Below are positions 52,753-61,987 of a stretch of 64,000 nt of DNA, in pieces. A program made the position numbers and the translations under genes. This stretch comes from Ralstonia pickettii. Its GTDB lineage: Bacteria; Pseudomonadota; Gammaproteobacteria; Burkholderiales; Burkholderiaceae. Position 1 is the first letter of the stretch. Each line of letters opens with the position of its first letter. Location of the stretch: NCBI RefSeq assembly GCF_030582395.1, contig NZ_CP104381.1, positions 3,224,001 through 3,288,000 of the forward strand, read 5' to 3'. Below the pieces are notes generated by a model. That model did not search any database and had not been told where the DNA came from. It saw nothing but the letters and a program-made list of their open reading frames with translations.

Positions 52753-54339
52753 TCAGAAGATTGCGCGGAACAGCCAGTACAAGCCGCCCGCCAGCACGAT
52801 CGATGCGGGCAGCGTCAGCACCCAGGCCAGCAGCAGGCTGCGCACGGTATTCCACTGCAGCCCCGAGCCGTTGGCCGCCATCGTGCCCGCCACGCCGGAC
52901 GACAGCACATGCGTGGTCGATACCGGCAGGCCATACGCATCGGCTGCGCCGATCGTCACCATGGCCACCAGTTCGGCCGAGGCGCCCTGCCCGTACGTCA
53001 GGTGCTGCTTGCCGATCTTCTCGCCCACGGTGATGACGATGCGCTTCCAGCCCACCATCGTTCCCAGGCCAAGCGCAATCGCCACAGCCACCTTCACCCA
53101 CGTGGGGATGAACTTCGTGGCGTGGTCGAGCTGCTGCTTGTAGTTGTCGATGATGGCCTGGTCATCCTTGGCAATGGCGGGCTGGCCGCTCTTCTTGAGC
53201 AGACGGATGGCCTCGGATGCCAGGTACATGTTGTTGCGCACGTTATCCACTTCGTTTTGCGGCACGGCGGCAATCGAGCCGGTCTCGCCGACCTGCGCGG
53301 CAATGCTGTTCGTCAACGCCTGCACGGCCGGCAGCGTGGCGGGCGTCAGCACGCGTTTCTGCACGTAGGTTTCGACGTCGGCACGCGGATTGGCCGACGG
53401 CGCCATACCGTTGGTGTATTTGCCGAAGGTGGCCGCAGTCTGATGCGACACCGCCAGGAAGGTCTGCGTCTCGGCCGGCGTGAGCGCGCGGTTGAGCGCG
53501 TAGACGGTGGGCACCGTGCCGATCAGGATCAGCATGATCAGGCCCATGCCCTTCTGCCCGTCGTTGGAGCCGTGCGCGAACGACACGCCCGTGCACGTGA
53601 GGATGAGCAGCGCGCGGATCCAGAACGGCGGCGGTTGGTTGCCCTCGGGCTCGGCATAGAGGGCGGGCACACGCACCGCGGCCTTCAGCACCCACAGCAG
53701 CAACCCGGCCAGCAGAAAGCCGATGATGGGCGAAAACAGCAGCGACTTGCCCACGCCCAGCGCCTGGCTCCAGTCCACGCCACTGGTGCCGTTCGCGCCG
53801 TGCAGGAGCTGGTTCATCAGGCCCACGCCGATGATCGAGCCGATGAGCGTGTGCGAGCTGGAGGACGGCAGGCCCAGATACCACGTCGCCAGGTTCCAGA
53901 TGATGGCCGCGATCAGCAGCGCAAACACCATCGCAAAGCCCGAGTGGCTGCCCACCTGCAGGATCAGCTCCACCGGCAGCAGCTGCAGGATGCCGAAGGC
54001 CACAGCGCCGCTGGACACCAGCACCCCGGCAAAATTCCACGCGCCCGACCACACCACCGCCAGGTGCGGCGACAGCGAATGCGTATAGATGACGGTGGCC
54101 ACCGCATTGGCCGTGTCGTGAAACCCGTTGACGAACTCAAAGCCCAGCGCGATCAGCAGCGCAATGCCCAGCAGCACGAACGGCAGCGCCGAACTGGTGG
54201 ACACGCTTTCCAGATCGGTCACCAGATGGCTCACCACGTAGGCGGCGCCGCCCACCAGCATGAGCAAGAACGCTGCAATACCGAGGTTGCGGAAGCGCCC
54301 GGGCACGGCCCCGGGCTGGACAGAGAGGGGATGCGACAT
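52753..54339 (-). CDS. pit: PiT-family inorganic phosphate transporter
   Basis: This is a 528-aa transporter of the PiT family. GFEFVNGFHDTANAVATVIYTHSLSP is the first family signature, and TCTGVSFAHGSNDGQKGMGLIMLILIG is the second. A hydrophilic loop of about 130 residues (from LTPAETQTFLAVSHQT to KLAQ-like IDNYKQQLDHAT) separates the two halves. Transport is with H+ or Na+ in relatives. Its gene is next to ppk2 and acyP, so this cluster deals with phosphate and polyphosphate. Confidence 0.92.
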   Translation of the reverse strand: MSHPLSVQPGAVPGRFRNLGIAAFLLMLVGGAAYVVSHLVTDLESVSTSSALPFVLLGIALLIALGFEFVNGFHDTANAVATVIYTHSLSPHLAVVWSGAWNFAGVLVSSGAVAFGILQLLPVELILQVGSHSGFAMVFALLIAAIIWNLATWYLGLPSSSSHTLIGSIIGVGLMNQLLHGANGTSGVDWSQALGVGKSLLFSPIIGFLLAGLLLWVLKAAVRVPALYAEPEGNQPPPFWIRALLILTCTGVSFAHGSNDGQKGMGLIMLILIGTVPTVYALNRALTPAETQTFLAVSHQTAATFGKYTNGMAPSANPRADVETYVQKRVLTPATLPAVQALTNSIAAQVGETGSIAAVPQNEVDNVRNNMYLASEAIRLLKKSGQPAIAKDDQAIIDNYKQQLDHATKFIPTWVKVAVAIALGLGTMVGWKRIVITVGEKIGKQHLTYGQGASAELVAMVTIGAADAYGLPVSTTHVLSSGVAGTMAANGSGLQWNTVRSLLLAWVLTLPASIVLAGGLYWLFRAIF

Positions 54340-54444
54340 GAGGGGGCACCGGAAGAGGGGGGCTAGGCTGACCGATTCTAGAAGCCGAGCTTGCGCTGTA
54401 GGTGACGGTTTCGTGTCGAGTCCGTGTCTGCTGATTGCCGAAAA

Positions 54445-54732
54445 TTACACTGTGGGGCGGATCTCGAAACCCGGCACGGGCGCCTCATGATCGCCCGTCA
54501 CCACGTCCAGCTGCGTGACGTGGGCGCTGTCGGGCCCTACCCACATCCATTCCCGCATGCTGAGCACATTGGCCTCCGGGCCCGCCAAGAAGGCCTCCAC
54601 CGCCCCGTCGCGGCGATTCCGCACCCAGCCGCGCAAGCCAAGCAGACGGGCGCGGTGGGCACACGCCGCGCGGTAGCCGACGCCCTGCACGCGGCCTTGT
54701 ACGGTAACGATCACTTGTGCAATGGCGGACAT
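54445..54732 (-). CDS. acyP: Acylphosphatase
   Basis: This is a 95-aa enzyme that hydrolyses acyl phosphates. VTVQGRVQGVGYRAACAHRARLLGLRGWVRNRRDGAVEAFLAG contains both acylphosphatase signatures, including the catalytic arginine of GYR and asparagine of RN. The start at MSAIAQVIV is preferred to one 17 codons further upstream. It is short, soluble and without signal. It could be co-transcribed from the right with no partner; the next upstream gene is divergent. Confidence 0.93.
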   Translation of the reverse strand: MSAIAQVIVTVQGRVQGVGYRAACAHRARLLGLRGWVRNRRDGAVEAFLAGPEANVLSMREWMWVGPDSAHVTQLDVVTGDHEAPVPGFEIRPTV

Positions 54733-55020
54733 GGCGGGCCTCCGAAACAAACGGCAGGTGATGTGTTGGGTAAAACATGACAAGCCGGCGTTGTCGCATC
54801 TCTGTCACATTTCTGGAATGTGACGTCGTCAGACTGACAACCGCGCGGCGGGCTCTGACGTTACGCAAGGTAAACTAGGCGGCTTGCCGCCGGGTGCCAA
54901 GCAACGCTTCAGCTAAGCACTGCGCCCAGCCCCGTAGTACGCCATGCCATGTATTGCGCCTCGGCCCTGGGCCTTGAGGCGCCCGAAATTCATCCGCGGT
55001 TTCCGTCCCGGTTATCCAAG

Positions 55021-56805
55021 ATGCAGCAGAACGACAACGAAACCACCATCCGGGGCCGCTTGGGTACCACCTTCGGTACCAACTTTGGCGTCAACTTCGG
55101 CAACCTGCTGACGGCGCCGCCCAACCGCTTCGACCTGGCGCTGCTGCCGATCATCCTGGCCGCCATCGTGCTCGTGGCGTATGCCGCCAAGCAGATGAAC
55201 GTGCCATACACGCCCGGCGAACACCTGGACGTCAGCCTCGACGTCATTGAACTGCCCTATTACCTGCTGCGCACCAGCATCCGCATGCTGCTGGCGCTGG
55301 GCGCGTCGCTGGCGTTCTCGTTTGCGTTTGCCGCCATCGCGTCCAAGAACCGCACGGCCGAGAAGGTGATGGTGCCGGCGCTGGACATCCTGCAATCGAT
55401 TCCGGTGCTGGGTTTCCTGTCGATCACCGTCACGGGTTTCATTGCGCTGTTCCCGGGCAACTTGGTGGGTGTGGAATGCGCGGCCATCTTCGCCATCTTC
55501 ACGTCGCAGGCGTGGAACATGGCGTTCTCGTTGTACCAATCGTTCCGCACCATCCCGACCGACCTGGAAGAAGCCGCCACGGTGTTCCGCCTGTCGAAGT
55601 GGCAGCGCTTCTGGCGCCTGGAAGTGCCGTTCGCCATGCCGGGCCTCCTGTGGAACATGATGATGTCGATGTCGGGCGGCTGGTTCTTCGTGGTGGCGTC
55701 GGAAGCCATCTCGGTGTCGGGCCACGACATCAAGCTGCCGGGCATCGGCTCGTACATTTCCCTGGCGATCCAGCAGCAGAACCTGCCGGCCATCGGCTGG
55801 GCCATCCTGGCCATGCTGATCGGCATCATCCTGTACGACCAGCTGCTGTTCCGCCCGCTGATCGCCTGGGCAGACCGCTTCCGCTTCGACACGATGTCGT
55901 CGGAGCGCGAGCCGCAATCGTGGCTGCTGGATCTGCTGCGCCGTTCCGAGTGGGTCAAGGCACTGCTGGAGCGCACCGCTGCCCTGGCCGAGCACACGCT
56001 GTCCTGGGGGGCCGAACGCACGCGGCCCACGGCTGCCGGTTCGAACGGATTCCTGCCGCGCTTCCCGTGGTCGCACCGCGTTGCCGATGTGGTCATCATC
56101 CTGGCCGCGCTGATGGCGGTGGCGCACGTGCTGCAGTTCGTGCGCTCCGAGGTGGGCTGGGCCGAGGTCGGCCACGTCTTCTGGCTCGGTTTCCTGACCA
56201 TGCTGCGCGTGATCCTGCTGATTGCGCTGGCCGCGCTGGTGTGGGTGCCGATCGGCATCCGCATCGGCCTGAACCCGAACGTGGCGCGCATCGCCCAGCC
56301 GGTGGCGCAGTTCCTGGCGGCGTTCCCGGCCAACCTGATGTTCCCGCTGGCGGTCATGCTCATCGCGCGCTTCGCGCTCAACCCTGAAATCTGGTTGAGC
56401 CCGCTGATGATTTTCGGCACGCAGTGGTACATCCTGTTCAACGTGATTGCCGGCGCGTCGGCCATCCCGACCGAACTCAAACTGGCGGCCCGCAACTTCG
56501 GCCTGCGCGGCTGGCTGCTGTGGAAGCGCTTCCTCATTCCCGCCGTGTTCCCCAACCTGCTGACGGGCCTGGTGACGGCCGCCGGCGGTTCGTGGAACGC
56601 CAGCATCGTCTCCGAATATGTGTCCTGGGGCGACCGCACGCTCGTGGCAACAGGCCTGGGCAGCTACATCGCAGAGATGACGGCCAAGGGCGACTTCCCG
56701 CGCATTGCCCTCGGGATTGCCGTGATGAGCCTGTTCGTGGTCGGTTTCAACCGGCTGCTGTGGAACCGCCTCTACGACATAGCGCAAGAGCGCACCCGCC
56801 TGTAA
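55021..56805 (+). CDS. NitT/TauT-type ABC transporter, fused double permease
   Basis: This is a 594-aa membrane protein in which two ABC permease domains are fused. The first domain (residues 50-300) has the EAA-like loop EEAATVFRLSKWQRFWRLEVP (from about 183); the second (residues 360-590) has AARNFGLRGWLLWKRFLIPAVFPNLL (from about 487). Nitrate/sulfonate/taurine transporters use the same fold as two copies of a single subunit. The start at 55021 is the first ATG after GGTTATCCAAG; an upstream ATG at 54949 is less likely. The ATPase gene follows. No binding-protein gene is adjacent, so the substrate is open. Confidence 0.9.
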   Translation: MQQNDNETTIRGRLGTTFGTNFGVNFGNLLTAPPNRFDLALLPIILAAIVLVAYAAKQMNVPYTPGEHLDVSLDVIELPYYLLRTSIRMLLALGASLAFSFAFAAIASKNRTAEKVMVPALDILQSIPVLGFLSITVTGFIALFPGNLVGVECAAIFAIFTSQAWNMAFSLYQSFRTIPTDLEEAATVFRLSKWQRFWRLEVPFAMPGLLWNMMMSMSGGWFFVVASEAISVSGHDIKLPGIGSYISLAIQQQNLPAIGWAILAMLIGIILYDQLLFRPLIAWADRFRFDTMSSEREPQSWLLDLLRRSEWVKALLERTAALAEHTLSWGAERTRPTAAGSNGFLPRFPWSHRVADVVIILAALMAVAHVLQFVRSEVGWAEVGHVFWLGFLTMLRVILLIALAALVWVPIGIRIGLNPNVARIAQPVAQFLAAFPANLMFPLAVMLIARFALNPEIWLSPLMIFGTQWYILFNVIAGASAIPTELKLAARNFGLRGWLLWKRFLIPAVFPNLLTGLVTAAGGSWNASIVSEYVSWGDRTLVATGLGSYIAEMTAKGDFPRIALGIAVMSLFVVGFNRLLWNRLYDIAQERTRL

Positions 56806-56927
56806 GAACATGCTCATGATCCTACTGCGCACCCCGATCTTGACCCTGCGATGCTCGCCGTACTCATGTACGGCTGCGCGTCTCGGGCCAACCTCGGGGC
56901 GCTCGCTACGGATCTTGAGCATGTTCT
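56805..56927. repeat. Long palindromic element between the permease and ATPase genes
   Basis: This is 123 bp with 18-bp arms (56805-56822 and 56910-56927) that are inverted repeats with one mismatch. A 7-bp inner stem GCCGTAC/GTACGGC with loop TCAT (56857-56874) lies in the middle. The layout resembles interspersed palindromic repeats (REP/BIME-like) seen in Ralstonia and Burkholderia genomes, but a second copy was not seen in this window. It starts inside the last base of the permease stop codon. Confidence 0.6.
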
Positions 56928-56955
56928 AAGACGACTTATTTAGCTGAGAACACAC

Positions 56956-58329
56956 ATGGTTACCACCAGCACCCATAGCCAGAACGCTGAAAGCGTCATG
57001 GAGCTGCGCGGCGTCTCGAAGATCTTCCGCACCGCAGACCACACAGACCGCGCCGTGCTCGAAGGCGTGGACCTCAACCTGCGCCAGGGTGAGATCGTCG
57101 CCATGCTGGGCAAATCCGGCTCGGGCAAATCGACGCTGCTGCGCATCATGGCGGGTCTGGTGCGCGCCGATCGCGGGCAGGTGCTGTTTCGTGGGCGTGA
57201 ATACTCCGGCCCCGTGCAGGGCATTGCGATGGTGTTCCAGTCGTTTGCGCTGTTTCCGTGGCTGACGGTGCAGCAAAACGTGGAGTTGGGCCTGGAGGCG
57301 CAAGGCGTGCCCAAGGCCGAGCGTGAAGAGCGGGCTGAACAGGCCATCGACCTGATCGGCCTGTCCGGCTTCAACAGCGCCCTGCCACGCGAACTCTCCG
57401 GTGGCATGCGCCAACGTGTGGGCATTGCGCGCGCGCTGGTGACCGAGCCCGACCTGCTGCTGATGGACGAAGCGTTCTCGGCCCTCGACGTGCTGACCGG
57501 CGAAAACCTGCGCGACGAAATGCTCGACCTGTGGGAAGACCGCCGCACCAACATCAAGAGCATCCTCATCGTTTCGCACAACATTGAAGAGGCGGTGATG
57601 ATGGCCGACCGCATCGTCATCCTGTCGAGCGATCCGGGGCGCATCCGTGCGGAGGTGCGCGTGCCCTTCCCGCGCCCGCGCAATCGCGATTCCGCCGCCG
57701 TGCGCAACCTCATCGACGAGGTGTATGGGCTGATGACGTCGCCCCAGCGCGTGGGCGTGCATCTGGGCGTCGAGCCTGCAGCCGAGGAGCTGGCCTACCG
57801 CCTGCCCGATGCCGAGATCGGCCAGATGGAGGCCATTCTCGACCTGCTGGTCGAAGCGCCGTTCAACGGCCGTGCCGACCTGCCGCACCTGGCAGAAGAA
57901 GCCGGCGTGACCGACGACGACCTGCTGCCCGCGTGCGAAGCGCTGGCCCTGCTGCAACTGGCCACCATCGAACGCGGCGACATCATCGTCACGCCGTTCG
58001 GCAAGACCTACATGGAAACCGAGCCGCCCGAGCGCAAGGTGCTGTTCGGCCAGAAGCTGCTGGAGCGCGTGGCCCTGGCCGCGCACATCCGCGCCGAGCT
58101 GGAAGCCAACGAAGACGGCGAGATCCGCGAAGAGCATGTGCTGCGCGAACTTGAGGCGTACCTCAAGCCCGAAGAAGCCGAGCGCGTGCTCAAGATCGGC
58201 ATCGAATGGGGCCGCTACGGCGAGGTGTACGAGTACGTGTACAACACCGGCATGCTGACCCTGCCCCGTGAAGAGCGCGAGGAACGCGAAGAGCGTGAAG
58301 CGCAGGATGGTGGGGACAACGCAGCGTAA
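56956..58329 (+). CDS. NitT/TauT-type ABC transporter ATPase with C-terminal AAA-associated domain
   Basis: This is a 457-aa ATPase. The Walker A GKSGSGKST is around residue 52-60, the signature LSGGMRQRVGIARAL around 147, and the Walker B DLLLMDEAFSALD around 167. The first 260 residues are of the nitrate/taurine ATPase type (MVFQSFALFPWLTVQQNVELGLEAQGV). The C-terminal 200 residues (from about 265) form the AAA-associated domain, a helical, acidic extension (ERVLKIGIEWGRYGEVYEYVYNTGML) thought to regulate transport. It is paired with the fused permease; the palindrome lies between them. Confidence 0.9.
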   Translation: MVTTSTHSQNAESVMELRGVSKIFRTADHTDRAVLEGVDLNLRQGEIVAMLGKSGSGKSTLLRIMAGLVRADRGQVLFRGREYSGPVQGIAMVFQSFALFPWLTVQQNVELGLEAQGVPKAEREERAEQAIDLIGLSGFNSALPRELSGGMRQRVGIARALVTEPDLLLMDEAFSALDVLTGENLRDEMLDLWEDRRTNIKSILIVSHNIEEAVMMADRIVILSSDPGRIRAEVRVPFPRPRNRDSAAVRNLIDEVYGLMTSPQRVGVHLGVEPAAEELAYRLPDAEIGQMEAILDLLVEAPFNGRADLPHLAEEAGVTDDDLLPACEALALLQLATIERGDIIVTPFGKTYMETEPPERKVLFGQKLLERVALAAHIRAELEANEDGEIREEHVLRELEAYLKPEEAERVLKIGIEWGRYGEVYEYVYNTGMLTLPREEREEREEREAQDGGDNAA

Positions 58330-58352
58330 GTGCGCGTTGCTGCTGATGCCAG

Positions 58353-58378
58353 AAGAGCCGCTCGATGCGGCTCTTTTT
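58353..58378 (+). terminator. Hairpin terminator after the ABC ATPase gene
   Basis: AAGAGCCG (58353-58360) pairs with CGGCTCTT (58368-58375) around a 7-base loop and is followed by TTT, giving TTTTT with the stem end. It lies about 24 bp past the ATPase gene stop. Confidence 0.8.
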
Positions 58379-58520
58379 CATAGTCGCTACCGTTTGTAAC
58401 GCCCGTCAACGCTGCCGCGAACCACGCCGTTTTGCGTGTGCGGGCATCGACTCTCGCAAGCCCGCTCGTTCCAGTCTTCCCCCGTCTGCCGTCCTTTGCC
58501 GCCCCGCCCCGGAGGTCGAA

Positions 58521-59483
58521 ATGCGTCGCGCGTACGTTCGAACGTTGTTAGCGTTTTCGCTGGCCGTCGGCGCAGGCTTCGGCTTGGTGCATGCCGCCCG
58601 CGCCTGTGAGATTCCCGCACCCGTCCAGACGATCGATCCACCCGGCTTTTACGACGACGCAGCCGGCTACGCGCGCGACGTAAAACCGATGCGCAATTTC
58701 ATCGCACAACTCAACGCTTCCGCCGACAAGGGTGATTGGACGTGCGCGCTGAGCCAGCTGCGAACCTGGGCCGATGCCGACGCGCTGATGGGCAAGATTT
58801 CCGGCTATCAGGGCCATTACGAACGGTCGTGGGCCGGAACGGATTTCGCCATGGTCCTGCTGCGCATGCCGAGCGACATCCGCAAGCGCAACCAGGCGCA
58901 GCTCGATGCCATCGCACCGTGGCTCGAGCGCATTGCGATCGCCACCCGAAACGCCGAGGCGATCAATCATCTGCATAACAACCTGGTGTATTGGGCGGGC
59001 CTCAACCTGATTGCCATCGGCACCGCAATCGACAACACCGACCTGATCAACTCCGGACTCCTTCGCGTTCGCGAGGGCATCCGCGATATCGGCCCGGACG
59101 GCGCGCTGGCGCGCGAGGTCAAGCGCGGCGATCGCGCGCTGCACTACCACACGTTCGCGCTGATCCCGCTGGTGTTTGCGGCAGAGCTGGTGCAGCGGCG
59201 CCATATCGACCTGTACCGCGAGAACGACCACGCCATCGGCCGCCTGGCGAATCTGGTGATCGATGCGGTGATTGACCCGGCGAGCTTCGAAAAGATCACG
59301 CCGATCAAGCAGGCGCTGTTTCCGTGGACCTTCCAGGATGAGCTGTGCTGGATGGAGCCCTACTATGTCCACGCGCGAGACCCGCGGCTGCCTGCGCTGA
59401 TTGCACCGCGCCGCCCGTTTTCTGAATGGCGGTTGGGCGGCAACGTGACGGCGGCGTGGGGCGCGGAGCTGCCCGGCCATTGA
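58521..59483 (+). CDS. Alginate lyase-family (PL5-like) secreted protein, catalytic His replaced
   Basis: This is a 320-aa exported protein with a signal peptide (MRRAYVRTLLAFSLAVGAGFGLVHAARA), started at ATG 58521 after GGAGG. It aligns by eye along its length with AlgL: DWTCALSQLRTWADADAL, NNLVYWAGLNLIA, EVKRGDRALHYHTFALIPLV and a C-terminal MEPYY/FSEWRLGGNVT. The AlgL motif NNHSYW is NNLVYW here, so the catalytic histidine is Leu155; Arg and Tyr of the R-x6-Y segment are kept. It may be a changed lyase, a lectin-like protein or inactive. The neighbouring gene is a TonB-dependent receptor. Confidence 0.83.
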   Translation: MRRAYVRTLLAFSLAVGAGFGLVHAARACEIPAPVQTIDPPGFYDDAAGYARDVKPMRNFIAQLNASADKGDWTCALSQLRTWADADALMGKISGYQGHYERSWAGTDFAMVLLRMPSDIRKRNQAQLDAIAPWLERIAIATRNAEAINHLHNNLVYWAGLNLIAIGTAIDNTDLINSGLLRVREGIRDIGPDGALAREVKRGDRALHYHTFALIPLVFAAELVQRRHIDLYRENDHAIGRLANLVIDAVIDPASFEKITPIKQALFPWTFQDELCWMEPYYVHARDPRLPALIAPRRPFSEWRLGGNVTAAWGAELPGH

Positions 59484-59652
59484 CGAGTGGACGACGCCGG
59501 CACGGCGCGCTCCGTGCTTTTCCACCGCAGCGTTGCAGCGCAAAGCCTTTGACCCGCACCGACCATCCCCCCTAAGCCCTCGCCCACCGACATGTGGTAT
59601 GAGGCTTGCATAGCACTTCGCAAACAACATCCGGGGCAAAGGGGGCCGTGGT

Positions 59653-61758
59653 ATGCAGGGGCGTTACGCGTGGTCGATGAGGGCACTGTGGGGCCTGTGC
59701 TGGACGTGGGGCCACCCGGGCATCGCTCATGCAGGGGGCCTTCAACAGCCTGAATTTCAGCTTGGGACCGTCACCGCCAGCGGTTCTGCAGCCGCCGCGT
59801 CGGCCACGGGCGAGGCCGCCAACCAAGGCTATGTGCCGCGCGCCCAGTTGGAGAACCGCCCCCTGCTGCGGCCGGGCGAATTGCTGGAGAGCGTGCCGGG
59901 CCTGATCGTCACGCAGCACAGCGGCGATGGCAAAGCCAACCAGTACTTCCTGCGCGGCTTCAACCTTGATCACGGAACGGATCTCGCCACCACGGTGGCC
60001 GGCATGCCGGTCAACATGCGTACGCACGCGCACGGCCAGGGCTACACCGATCTGAACTTCGTCATCCCCGAACTGGTAGACGGCATTGCCTACAAGAAAG
60101 GCCCCTCCTTTGCGGAAGAAGGCGACTTCTCTGCCGCCGGTGCCGTGCGCATGGACTACGTGAATCGTCTGCCGCAAGGCATCGCGCAGTTGGAACTCGG
60201 GCAGCACAACTACCGGCGCGGGCTGCTGGCCAATTCCAGCACGCTTGGCCCCGGCACGCTGCTCTATGGCTTCGAATGGCTGGGCGAGAACGGCCCGTGG
60301 ACCGTGCCCGAAGGCGTGCACAAGCTCAATGGCGTGCTGCGCTACACCGTGCCGCTGGGCGGCGGCGAGCGCGTCAGCGTGACGGGCATGGCCTACAAGA
60401 ACGCGTGGCAATCCACCGACCAGGTGCCGTTACGCGCCATCAACGAAGGGCTGATCCCGCGCTTTGGTGCAATCGACCCGAGCGATGGCGGCGCAGCGTC
60501 CCGCTACAGCCTCTCGGCCGACTGGCTGCGGCCGCTTGCCGACGGCGTGTTCAAGGCCAACGCCTACGTCATCAAGAGCCGGCTGCGGCTGTTCTCCAAC
60601 TTTACGTATGCGCTCAATAACCCCGAGCGAGGCGACCAGTTCGAGCAGTTCGAGAACCGCGTCACCACTGGCGTGAATGCATCGCGCACGTGGCTGGGCA
60701 GCGTTGCCGGGCGTGAGAGCGAAACGGAAGTCGGCTCGCAGACGCGCTTTGACCGGCTGGACCCGATCCGCCTGACCAACACGCAGGCGCGGCAACCGTA
60801 CGCGCTGGTACGCAGCGACACCGTGAACGAAACCAGCACCGCGCTCTACGTGCGCAACAGCACGCAGTGGCTGCCGTGGCTGCGCACCATCGCCGGTGTG
60901 CGGGCCGATCAGTTTTGGTACAGCGTTGCCAGCAGCAACCCGCTCAATTCGGGCAATGGAACGGACCACATCGTGAGCCCCAAGCTGAGCGCCGTGCTGT
61001 CGCCCACGGCGCGTACCGATGTGTTCATGAACTGGGGCCGGGGCTATCACAGCAATGACGTGCGCGGCGCGACCACCACCGTTGATCCGGTGAGCGCAGA
61101 CCCGGTGCAGAAGGTGTCGGTGCTCGTCCCTGCCACCGGCTACGAGGTCGGCGTGCGCACGCGGGCGCTTGCCCCCAACCTGCAGCTTTCCGCGTCGTTG
61201 TGGCGATTGGACATCGGCTCTGAACTTGTCTTCTCGGGCGACACCGGCACCACCGAGCCCAGCCGCCCGAGCCGCCGCACGGGCGTGGAACTCGCGGCCT
61301 ACTACACACCGCTGCCCGAACTGATTCTCGATGCGGATGCGGCCTTCTCGCGCGCGCGCTTTCGCGACAGCAACCCGGCAGGCGACACCATCCCCGAGGC
61401 CATCCAGACCACCGCATCGGCCGGCGTGTCGTGGATGCACGACCGCTGGATGCTCGGCGCACGGCTGCGCTACTTCGGCCCGCGCCCGCTCGTTGAAGAC
61501 AACAGCGTGCGCTCCGCATCGTCGTTCCTGGTCAACCTCAAGCTGGGCTACCGGCTGCAGAAGAACGTGCGCGTATTCGTCGAGGTGCTCAATGCGCTCA
61601 ACAAAAAGGTGAACGATATCGACTACTACTACGCATCCCTGCTCAAGGGCGAAGCCTCGCCGCTGGATGCCAATGGTGTTGCAACCGGCATCAATGACCG
61701 CCACATTCATCCCGCAGAACCACGCACCATGCGCGCCGGTGTGGTGTGGAATTTCTAG
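59653..61758 (+). CDS. TonB-dependent outer-membrane receptor
   Basis: This is a 701-aa receptor (or 693 aa if started at the next ATG, 59677). The signal peptide ends near HPGIAHA. The plug domain contains PGELLESVPGLIVTQHSGDGKANQYFLRGFNLDHGTDLATTVAGMPVNMRTHAHGQGYTDLNFVIPELV, and the barrel ends in phenylalanine (VWNF), as needed for assembly. PGTLLYGFEWLGENGPW and YRLQKNVRVFVEVLNALNKKVNDIDYYY are typical later blocks. A TonB box is not obvious. The substrate is unknown; its neighbour hints at a carbohydrate but this is not proven. Confidence 0.9.
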   Translation: MQGRYAWSMRALWGLCWTWGHPGIAHAGGLQQPEFQLGTVTASGSAAAASATGEAANQGYVPRAQLENRPLLRPGELLESVPGLIVTQHSGDGKANQYFLRGFNLDHGTDLATTVAGMPVNMRTHAHGQGYTDLNFVIPELVDGIAYKKGPSFAEEGDFSAAGAVRMDYVNRLPQGIAQLELGQHNYRRGLLANSSTLGPGTLLYGFEWLGENGPWTVPEGVHKLNGVLRYTVPLGGGERVSVTGMAYKNAWQSTDQVPLRAINEGLIPRFGAIDPSDGGAASRYSLSADWLRPLADGVFKANAYVIKSRLRLFSNFTYALNNPERGDQFEQFENRVTTGVNASRTWLGSVAGRESETEVGSQTRFDRLDPIRLTNTQARQPYALVRSDTVNETSTALYVRNSTQWLPWLRTIAGVRADQFWYSVASSNPLNSGNGTDHIVSPKLSAVLSPTARTDVFMNWGRGYHSNDVRGATTTVDPVSADPVQKVSVLVPATGYEVGVRTRALAPNLQLSASLWRLDIGSELVFSGDTGTTEPSRPSRRTGVELAAYYTPLPELILDADAAFSRARFRDSNPAGDTIPEAIQTTASAGVSWMHDRWMLGARLRYFGPRPLVEDNSVRSASSFLVNLKLGYRLQKNVRVFVEVLNALNKKVNDIDYYYASLLKGEASPLDANGVATGINDRHIHPAEPRTMRAGVVWNF

Positions 61759-61987
61759 ATCGACGAAGAGGGCTGCGGCGGCTTGCACCGCCCCGGGGGG
61801 TCTCGCTTGGCACCAACGTGGGGCAAGCCGGGCGCGCATTGGTGGCCGTCAACGCGTTCCTCATCGAGGCTGCGGGTCCCTCGGTGCAAAGATGGGGACG
61901 TACTCGCGCAGCACGTCCACTGCATTGGTACGCTTATGGCGGCCTATGCTGCTCTCTTAACCGCCCCATACCTTGCCCAGGTAACGC

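Noticed and set aside
55012..56922. 636-codon minus-strand ORF antisense to the ABC permease
   Set aside because: Rich in R, H, Q and E with no membrane segments or motifs, while the plus strand encodes a clear double permease.
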